This document shows, piece after piece, positions 1 to 5,221 of a stretch of DNA of 9,062 nucleotides. The notes beneath the pieces are model-generated. The model was not told the DNA's origin. It saw nothing but the letters and a program-made list of their open reading frames with translations, and ran no database searches. The DNA is from Acidobacteriota bacterium (lineage in GTDB: Bacteria; Acidobacteriota; Terriglobia; UBA7540). The stretch covers positions 1 through 9,062 of the forward strand of contig JAJXZM010000332.1 in assembly GCA_021780055.1 (NCBI GenBank), written 5' to 3'. The position numbers were made by a program, and so were the translations under genes. Every line of letters starts with the position of its first letter. The stretch's first letter is position 1.

Positions 1-1
1 C

Positions 2-556
2 CTTGGCACCAATTACCGTATGACGGGTTTGCAAGCGGCCGTGCTGATCGAGCAACTGGCGAGGTTGCCGGAACAGACCCGTATCCGCCAGGCAAATATT
101 GCGCGCCTGAGAAGGCTTCTCGAACCCATCAAAGGAATACAATTGGGAGCGGACGACCCGCGGGTCACCTCGCAGCCGAATTACCTTGCTACCTTGCGTT
201 ACGATCCCTCAGCATTCAATGGCTTGGATCGCAACCTTTTCTTGCGCGCTCTGCAGGCCGAAGGTATCCCAGCCAAGGCACCCTATCCTTATCCGCTTTA
301 CCGTAATCCGCTTTTTCATAGGAAGAATCTTCCCCCTTGTGCCTGCGGTAGATGGGAGCCCGCCCAGGATTATGAATCATTGAGTCTCCCTGAGTGCGAG
401 CGCTTGTGCCGCGACGGGATTTGGCTGGAGCAGACATTGTTCCTGGGAACAGGCAGGGACGCTGATGACATCGTTGAAGCGTGCAGCAAGATTCAAGCAT
501 TGTGCAAAGACTTATTGCCGATCCAGCGGGGCATCCAAGCGGAAGAGCAGCATTGA
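2..556 (+). CDS. DegT/DnrJ/EryC1/StrS-family aminotransferase, C-terminal part (5' truncated by window)
   Basis: The reading frame is already open at base 2 and reads LGTNYRMTGLQAAVLIEQL. This is the family's conserved G-x-NYRM...QAA block, which lies just after the PLP-lysine region. Only the last 184 residues are present of a protein that usually has about 370-430. The Schiff-base lysine and the PLP-phosphate-binding residues therefore lie upstream of the window. The C-terminal part contains PYPLYRNPLF, resembling the aminocyclitol/keto-sugar aminotransferase branch (inference). Family members are cytoplasmic and transfer an amino group, usually from glutamate or glutamine, to a keto sugar, often nucleotide-linked, for O-antigen, capsule, exopolysaccharide or aminocyclitol synthesis. 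The exact substrate cannot be read from this fragment. The stop codon overlaps the start of the downstream lyase gene, so the two probably share one mRNA. Confidence 0.9.
   Translation, partial: LGTNYRMTGLQAAVLIEQLARLPEQTRIRQANIARLRRLLEPIKGIQLGADDPRVTSQPNYLATLRYDPSAFNGLDRNLFLRALQAEGIPAKAPYPYPLYRNPLFHRKNLPPCACGRWEPAQDYESLSLPECERLCRDGIWLEQTLFLGTGRDADDIVEACSKIQALCKDLLPIQRGIQAEEQH
541..547 (+). promoter_or_regulatory. Ribosome binding site (GGAAGAG) for the TTG start at 553
   Basis: GGAAGAG lies 5 nt before TTG 553 and inside the end of the aminotransferase gene. Together with the TTGA stop/start overlap it decides the start of the lyase gene. The frame stays open upstream to a GTG at 481, but a start there would put 24 non-signal-like residues in front of a good signal peptide. 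Confidence 0.6.
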
Positions 557-3500
557 AGCTTTCCCTTAGAATTCTTCAGACAACGGTCCTCCTGTTGTGT
601 CAAATTGTGTGCTCGCCGGCATTCACACGTGCCGCGCAGTTGGGCAGACGCGCACAATCCTACGTGCGCTGGACGTGGGCCACTGATTTTTCACATGGAA
701 TTCGCGACTGGCTGAGCTACCCGTTGGCTCAGGACATTGGCTTCGATCCGGGTCTTTATACCACGAATCTCAACGGATGCCGGTGCCTGGTACGCGACGT
801 CAAGTCCTATGGCCAGGATACTCTGCACATTGGATTGATCAAGCCGCTCTCGTTCCACGTGATGCGAGAATCGCGGTTCAATCTTACCTATCAATTAAAG
901 GTAAGCGGTACCGTCGAGACCGCCACGATCATGCTGGCAGCGGAGAATGGCAAGCTCTACAAGGCTTTACTGCCTCATGTGTCCGGAACGAACAGTGTTA
1001 CTGTTCGGGGGATAAGCCTGGGGGTTCCTCCCGGGGGCGTAAACGTCCAGGCAATTGTGATCGAAGTTAGGTTAAAATCTCCTGTCCTGGACTCTTCCAA
1101 TAGGCTGGTTCTCAGACATCTTGAAATCGTTGCTGAGCGCAGCAATGTACTGCCTTTGCTCAAACCGCAACTTGCCCATTCCGCCGGTGAGGACCTTGCG
1201 GTGGCTGAGCATCCTGTGGAAGCCGGTGGACATTTGACAGTGGTAGCCCGGTTGCGGGAGCCGCTCCGGATTTTCGTCTACGATTCTGAAGGCAATAAGC
1301 TCTCTCTCCCGGGAAAGCGTCTGGAAGGCTCTGGACACGAGGCTGATTATCAGGTCTCGTTACCGCAAAATTTGCAGCCCGGAATGTACCGCGCGGTTGT
1401 CGATTCCGGTACGGCGCGGAATGAATTCCAGTTTCTTGTGCTGGGCGATGTTCCGCCGCACCCACGTGTATTGCTGACTTCACGCCGACTCGAAGAACTC
1501 CATTCTGCTTACGCATCCAATCCCTATTTGACCGCGCTGAGCGCCAAGGCCCGGGATTTACGCACAGCTCTGGTTTACAGCTCTTTTGCCGGAGAGAATA
1601 TTGCGTTGTTGCCAGATGTCTCGGTTTTTCCGGGCCTCCCACAGTATTTCTCATTGCTCGAAAATTACAGTAACGCCATCGCTTTCAACGCAGTTGAATA
1701 CAGGTTGAATTGCGACCAGGCAGCGCTCAATGCGGCACGCAAAGGCCTGCTCACCATCTCGAACTGGCCCACTTGGACGCCACCCTGGTTCGGCGCCCAC
1801 GGTCTGCACACTTATTATGAGGTGGGAGTTTTTTCTCAGAGAGTGGCTATTGGATACGACCTGATCGCGAACCATCTGACTCTTGCTGAAAAAGAACAGA
1901 TTGCGGAAGGTCTGTGGCGAAATGGTATCAATCCCACGATTGAAGAGTATTTTACGAACAACCGGATGCCCATCGCGGCCAGCAATTGGATGGCGAATTC
2001 GGTAGGCGGCGCTCTTGCCGCCGTTGTGGCTGTGTATGGCGATTTGCCAGATTGGAATGCACGCTTGGGAACAGCCCTCGCTGAACTGAGTGTCGCCTAT
2101 AACCGTTTGTTGAACGGACTTTTCCCCGGCGACGGCAGCGAAGCGGAGCCTGCCGGATACCAGGAGTTTGCCATGGAGGGCGTCTCATTTGGCATGGCAG
2201 CCCTCCATTCGCTTGGCATAAGACCGCCTGGTACGGACAGAGTGCTCCAGTCGTTCTGGTGGCCCCGCTACGCGGAAGTCAATCCGGCACTGGTTCTTGA
2301 CACGGGCGATTTCAGTGGTCAACTGCGCGCCCTTTCCGGGTTTGCCTGGGAAGCCGAGCATTCAAGTGATCCATCCTTGCGGGCCTTTTACGATACCGCC
2401 GAGGCCGGAAGCCTGCTGGGCGTGGCGAAGGTCCAAGCAACAGGGAGAACGCTGGAAAGTGCCCCGGGCCTATTGGACTTGACCTGCTGTTCACGGCCTG
2501 CGGCACCAGCCCCATTGCCCCGGCCATCAAGAATCTTCCCCGATCGTGGCAGTGCGATTCTGCGCAGCGGTTGGAAACCCACCGACACCGTGATCTCTAT
2601 TCGAGTGGGACCATGGTTCAACCACGAGCACCACGACCAGGGAACGTTTCAGGTTGCGGCTTTCGGACACAGGCTGATCAGCGAAGCCGGCTATGCGGAT
2701 TATTACAAGGATCCCAATTACCAAACTTACTTTATGCAGGCGCCCGGCCACAATATCGTCCTGATTGATGGCGAACCCTTCAGCCAGCCGGGAGAGGAAG
2801 GCCGCTACTGGAGTGCGCTGGCCCATTATCCCCACTTTACGGCGCACCTGCTTACGCCAGATGTGGATTACTTGTCAGCTGAGCTGACGGCGGCGTACGG
2901 AGGTGCCCTCACCGCTTTCCAACGCGAATTCATCTTCCTCAAGCCGGATCTGCTGATTATCCATGACCGGTTGCAGTCACCATCTCCGCATCGGTTCGAC
3001 TGGCTCCTGCACGCGCCACTCGGAGCAGTGACTGACATCCGTGGAGCAAATGCCTCGATTACCGTTGACAATGCTTCAACCGAGATCACTTCAATCGGAC
3101 CGAACAGCCACTGGACACTTCAAAAGACTCCTCTGGCCGGGGACCGTTACACGGATCTGGACCGAATTCGGCTCGATCAGCCCTACGAGTTTGTACTTGA
3201 CTCAGACAAGTCCTCGCGAACCAGTTTCCTTGTGGGCATGAAATTTGAACAAACTGGACGGCCACTTAAAGAGCTGACGCCACTTGAAGAAGGCGACCGG
3301 GAAGGTTTTATAGATGCGGACAGTGGATGGAGCTGGATTGCAGGGAGAGAATTGAGCACTTTCGAAAGGGACGGCGTTACCGCGCAGGGCAAGAGTCTCG
3401 GCGTAAGGAAAAACGCCGACAACTTGCAGATTTTCGGCACGGGGATTATATCGTTACGCGGCAATAAGAACCTGGCGATAGAATCATCCATACCGGTCGA

Positions 3501-3699
3501 TCTGGGCTTGACCAGAGCAGAGCGGGGCGAGACCATTAATTTCTACACCCTGAAGAAGGTGACGCTGGGGGTGACGCTTCCGCACAAGCCTGCAACCGTC
3601 TTGCTGGATGGTCGCCCGGTACATAAAGGCGTTCGGGGAAACTCCCTTGTGCTGAAGGAAATCGGTGCGGGAGAACATATCATCCGGACCCTTTATTGA
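553..3699 (+). CDS. Exported heparinase II/III-family polysaccharide lyase
   Basis: From TTG 553 the product is 1048 residues. Residues 1-30 form a signal peptide: basic LKLSLR, a hydrophobic TTVLLLCQIVC core, then AFTRAAQ. Residues about 35-300 look like beta-sandwich modules with no recognised catalytic motif. HPRVLLTSRRLEEL at about 303 opens the alpha-helical toroid typical of heparinase II/III and alginate-lyase-like proteins. SNWMANSVGG (about 477-486) and GDGSEAEPAGYQEF (about 526-539, candidate catalytic Y536) follow. The C-terminal beta-sandwich starts near 670 with NHEHHDQGTF (690-699), then EAGYADYY (712-719) and GHNIVLIDG (H733, N734), the usual hallmark of the Hepar_II_III domain. 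Such enzymes cleave uronic-acid polysaccharides by beta-elimination in the periplasm or outside the cell. The polymer here is unknown. The TTGA overlap with the aminotransferase gene points to joint expression. Family assignment is strong; substrate and activity are not established. Confidence 0.88.
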   Translation: MKLSLRILQTTVLLLCQIVCSPAFTRAAQLGRRAQSYVRWTWATDFSHGIRDWLSYPLAQDIGFDPGLYTTNLNGCRCLVRDVKSYGQDTLHIGLIKPLSFHVMRESRFNLTYQLKVSGTVETATIMLAAENGKLYKALLPHVSGTNSVTVRGISLGVPPGGVNVQAIVIEVRLKSPVLDSSNRLVLRHLEIVAERSNVLPLLKPQLAHSAGEDLAVAEHPVEAGGHLTVVARLREPLRIFVYDSEGNKLSLPGKRLEGSGHEADYQVSLPQNLQPGMYRAVVDSGTARNEFQFLVLGDVPPHPRVLLTSRRLEELHSAYASNPYLTALSAKARDLRTALVYSSFAGENIALLPDVSVFPGLPQYFSLLENYSNAIAFNAVEYRLNCDQAALNAARKGLLTISNWPTWTPPWFGAHGLHTYYEVGVFSQRVAIGYDLIANHLTLAEKEQIAEGLWRNGINPTIEEYFTNNRMPIAASNWMANSVGGALAAVVAVYGDLPDWNARLGTALAELSVAYNRLLNGLFPGDGSEAEPAGYQEFAMEGVSFGMAALHSLGIRPPGTDRVLQSFWWPRYAEVNPALVLDTGDFSGQLRALSGFAWEAEHSSDPSLRAFYDTAEAGSLLGVAKVQATGRTLESAPGLLDLTCCSRPAAPAPLPRPSRIFPDRGSAILRSGWKPTDTVISIRVGPWFNHEHHDQGTFQVAAFGHRLISEAGYADYYKDPNYQTYFMQAPGHNIVLIDGEPFSQPGEEGRYWSALAHYPHFTAHLLTPDVDYLSAELTAAYGGALTAFQREFIFLKPDLLIIHDRLQSPSPHRFDWLLHAPLGAVTDIRGANASITVDNASTEITSIGPNSHWTLQKTPLAGDRYTDLDRIRLDQPYEFVLDSDKSSRTSFLVGMKFEQTGRPLKELTPLEEGDREGFIDADSGWSWIAGRELSTFERDGVTAQGKSLGVRKNADNLQIFGTGIISLRGNKNLAIESSIPVDLGLTRAERGETINFYTLKKVTLGVTLPHKPATVLLDGRPVHKGVRGNSLVLKEIGAGEHIIRTLY
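989..1007. repeat. Perfect 8-bp inverted repeat inside the lyase gene
   Basis: CGAACAGT-GTT-ACTGTTCG is a perfect 8-bp stem with a 3-nt loop. It is followed by GGGG and not by T residues, so it is not an intrinsic terminator. It lies inside the coding region for the N-terminal beta module, so it may be chance or a minor mRNA structure. Confidence 0.5.
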
Positions 3700-3788
3700 C
3701 ACAGACCCGGATGCAATAGACCGCACAGCACCCTTACCGCCGCATCTGTCCATCCCCGCAAAGCGATTCGTCCCGCAGGCGATTCAGA
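3700..3788. other. Convergent intergenic spacer without a clear terminator
   Basis: This 89-bp gap separates the 3' ends of the lyase gene (+) and the TIM-barrel gene (-). I see no strong GC hairpin with a T-run in either direction. The best structure is a 7-bp stem, CATCCGG (3681-3687) with CCGGATG (3707-3713), with a 19-nt loop and no U-tract. A GCGATTC direct repeat occurs at 3763-3769 and 3779-3785. Termination may be Rho-dependent (inference). Confidence 0.45.
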
Positions 3789-4781
3789 TCACTTCATCCT
3801 TGCAATGCCGGACTTGTCCACAAACGTCCCGCATTTGCCCGCCTGGGGCGATGAGCCGTTAACTCCGAAAGATCGAGCGACCTCCAGCAACGGATTGGGT
3901 GGATTGAGCGCCATCTGCCAGAGAACCGCGCCGTTGGCGTACCGGCAAGTGGTCGCCAGCGCTCCACGAACAACACCGGGCTCCGGCCGCCCATCCTTAT
4001 GCCAATGCGTCTTTCCGGCATAAACGCCGCCATAAATGGGAAATTGGTTGTTGATTACCTGCCGGCTGTTCTTCAGCCAGACGTCCAGCCCTACGTTGCC
4101 CTCCAGATTTCGCCACCAGAGCCAGACTCCGTCGATACAACTCCCATACTCCTTTGCAAAATCCGTATCCAGGCCGTAAATGGTGGGCGCAAATTGCAGC
4201 CGGGGGTTAATGCTCTGCTTTGCCGAATAAACGCTGCAGGTGTATTGCGGCGTGAAGAATTTGGTGTCCCAGTAAAAATCATCTATGTTAACGCCCCTCA
4301 GGCAAGGATATCTCACTGACAACTTGGCCAGTTCCTGCATCCAGCGAACGTAATCCTTGTCGAACGGAGGAGAGTTACCGCCCTCGCTGGGCGGAATCAG
4401 GATTGCCCAGACAATGATTCCCGCAGGCTGCGCCTTGGCGACGAAAGTTTTGAAACTGTTCCAATCAAATGTTGGCGGTCCATCTTTTCGTTGCAGCCAG
4501 ATCAGCGCCCCGTAGCAGCCAAGACCATTAGCTTTCAGGATTTTGATTGTGGCTGCCGGATCGATGGCCCCTTGGGCATCAGTGACTGCCGGCGACCACA
4601 CGCATGGAGTAGAACCGAGCGCGTGCCAGTCGACGTCAGCTTTCTGCCCTGAAGATTTGGCTCCGTAAGTCGTTGTCCCGCTCACCAGCAGGGCAAACGT
4701 GAGTATCATGCACCGCCGTCCATGCAAGTGCGGTGGGCGGAACAATCTTGATAATACAGAACCCTTGAAGCCACGTAACAT
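3789..4781 (-). CDS. Exported TIM-barrel glycoside-hydrolase-like protein of unassigned family
   Basis: The product from ATG 4781 is 330 residues. This start is favoured over an in-frame ATG at 4841 because GGAGGA sits 7 nt upstream. ATG 4709 is a weaker alternative that would leave a shorter signal peptide. The N-terminus is basic (RGFK, RLFR, HGRR), then hydrophobic MILTFALLVSG, then TYGA, consistent with export. The mature part alternates beta and alpha elements like an (alpha/beta)8 barrel: KILKANGLGCYGALIW, AGIIVWAILIPP, CLRGVNIDDFYWD (D167, D168), LQFAPTIYG, DGVWLWWRN, FPIYGGVYAG and ANGAVLWQMAL. The acidic IDDF at a strand end recalls hydrolase active sites, where carboxylates serve as nucleophile or acid/base, and aromatic residues are abundant as in sugar-binding clefts. 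I cannot name a GH family. It is convergent to the lyase gene and divergent from the propeller genes, so it is its own transcription unit. A non-catalytic barrel is possible. Confidence 0.72.
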   Translation of the reverse strand: MLRGFKGSVLSRLFRPPHLHGRRCMILTFALLVSGTTTYGAKSSGQKADVDWHALGSTPCVWSPAVTDAQGAIDPAATIKILKANGLGCYGALIWLQRKDGPPTFDWNSFKTFVAKAQPAGIIVWAILIPPSEGGNSPPFDKDYVRWMQELAKLSVRYPCLRGVNIDDFYWDTKFFTPQYTCSVYSAKQSINPRLQFAPTIYGLDTDFAKEYGSCIDGVWLWWRNLEGNVGLDVWLKNSRQVINNQFPIYGGVYAGKTHWHKDGRPEPGVVRGALATTCRYANGAVLWQMALNPPNPLLEVARSFGVNGSSPQAGKCGTFVDKSGIARMK

Positions 4782-4788
4782 AGACGAA

Positions 4789-4794
4789 TCCTCC
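4789..4794 (-). promoter_or_regulatory. Ribosome binding site (GGAGGA) for the minus-strand barrel gene
   Basis: On the minus strand GGAGGA lies 7 nt before ATG 4781. It is a near-consensus Shine-Dalgarno at ideal spacing and supports 4781 over the in-frame ATG at 4841. Confidence 0.7.
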
Positions 4795-4903
4795 AGCACA
4801 CAAACCTTCCAACTGAATGCCTGCCGCCAGAGTCTGCTCAAGCGGGCGTTCCATCATATCGCGCAGGAACGTCTGGGGGAAGGCCGCATTCCTGTTCCAG
4901 AAA

Positions 4904-4932
4904 AAATTATTCAATTTCGACCAGCAGAACAA
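4904..4932 (-). promoter_or_regulatory. Weak candidate promoter for the minus-strand barrel gene
   Basis: On the minus strand TTGTTC (4927-4932) is followed after 17 nt by TAATTT (4904-4909), in the most AT-rich part of the gap. The -10 box is a poor match; an overlapping AATAAT is better but gives a 15-nt spacer. A small inverted repeat AAATT-ATTC-AATTT (4904-4917) covers the -10 region. Confidence 0.22.
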
Positions 4933-4968
4933 TGCGCCAGGAACTGGCAAGAGACCCTAAATAATACC

Positions 4969-4996
4969 TTGACTGTACCTTCCAAGACAGTATATG
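4969..4996 (+). promoter_or_regulatory. Candidate sigma-70-type promoter for the first propeller gene
   Basis: TTGACT (4969-4974) is separated by 16 nt from TATATG (4991-4996). Transcription would start near 5003, leaving a leader of about 220 nt before the ATG at 5222. It is the best-looking promoter in the gap, based on match to consensus only. Confidence 0.4.
4972..4991. promoter_or_regulatory. Hyphenated palindrome between the -35 and -10 boxes (possible operator)
   Basis: ACTGT (4972-4976) and ACAGT (4987-4991) form an inverted repeat separated by 10 nt. They lie between and partly over the forward promoter elements, where a dimeric repressor commonly binds. The arms are only 5 bp, so chance is a real alternative. 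No regulator gene is in the window. Confidence 0.25.
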
Positions 4997-5006
4997 TAGT
5001 TACGGC

Positions 5007-5087
5007 ATGAAACAGGTTGCCGTCTTTTGCTGGACGATTGTTCTGATGCGCAGAACCAATGACGTGCCCATCAGCGGGCCCAGCTAA
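5007..5087 (+). CDS. Doubtful 26-codon leader ORF
   Basis: ATG 5007 opens a 26-codon frame ending at TAA 5085-5087. It begins MKQVAVFCWTIVLMRR, a short hydrophobic stretch resembling a signal-peptide core. There is no Shine-Dalgarno before it. If the candidate promoter is right, the mRNA would start only about 4 nt upstream, making it nearly leaderless. It could be a leader peptide, a remnant of an old 5' end, or chance; I lean towards chance. Confidence 0.15.
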   Translation: MKQVAVFCWTIVLMRRTNDVPISGPS

Positions 5088-5105
5088 TCCGCAGGAGGGG
5101 GCTGC

Positions 5106-5122
5106 GATTCAGGGGATTCAGG
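5106..5122. repeat. Tandem 8-bp direct repeat in the leader region
   Basis: GATTCAGG occurs at 5106-5113 and again at 5115-5122, a 9-nt period. It lies about 100 nt before the propeller start. An adjoining AGGCA/TGCCT arm pair (5120-5124 and 5130-5134) could form a small hairpin. No function is assigned. Confidence 0.4.
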
Positions 5123-5207
5123 CAGGAGTTGCCTCGGTCCCATATTGATCACCGACAGAAAGAAGATGCATCGTAGCGGCAATCAATCGCTAGAGGGCGG
5201 AACAACT

Positions 5208-5213
5208 GAGGTG
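5208..5213 (+). promoter_or_regulatory. Ribosome binding site (GAGGTG) for the propeller lipoprotein
   Basis: GAGGTG lies 8 nt before ATG 5222 and 5 nt before an in-frame GTG at 5219, so both starts are physically possible. They differ by one residue, and ATG is preferred by codon type. Confidence 0.55.
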
Positions 5214-5221
5214 GAATTGTG

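Larger units (their letters stand above)
4782..5221. other. Divergent intergenic regulatory region
   Basis: This stretch of about 440 bp separates divergently transcribed genes, so it should carry both promoters. It contains AT-rich segments (about 4900-4920 and 4958-4968), candidate promoters on both strands, an operator-like palindrome and an 8-bp direct repeat, each listed separately. Open frames crossing it in both directions have no recognisable protein character. I see no tRNA, known riboswitch or mobile-element end. Confidence 0.6.

Noticed and set aside
481..552. GTG 481 as the start of the lyase gene
   Set aside because: It would add 24 non-signal-like residues overlapping the aminotransferase gene. 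TTG 553 has a ribosome binding site and begins a proper signal peptide.
1160..1654. Minus-strand frame of 164 codons inside the lyase gene
   Set aside because: It is antisense to a well-supported enzyme gene and has no motif, start signal or export signal of its own.
3681..3713. CATCCGG/CCGGATG stem at the end of the lyase gene as a terminator
   Set aside because: The loop is 19 nt, the stem is only 7 bp and partly in coding sequence, and no T-run follows.
4636..4950. Minus-strand frame of 104 codons across the start of the barrel gene
   Set aside because: It is out of frame with the signal peptide and barrel sequence and has composition typical of a shadow frame.
4699..5010. Plus-strand frame of 103 codons across the divergent gap
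   Set aside because: It overlaps the 5' end of the barrel gene and both candidate promoters, and its translation has no protein-like pattern.
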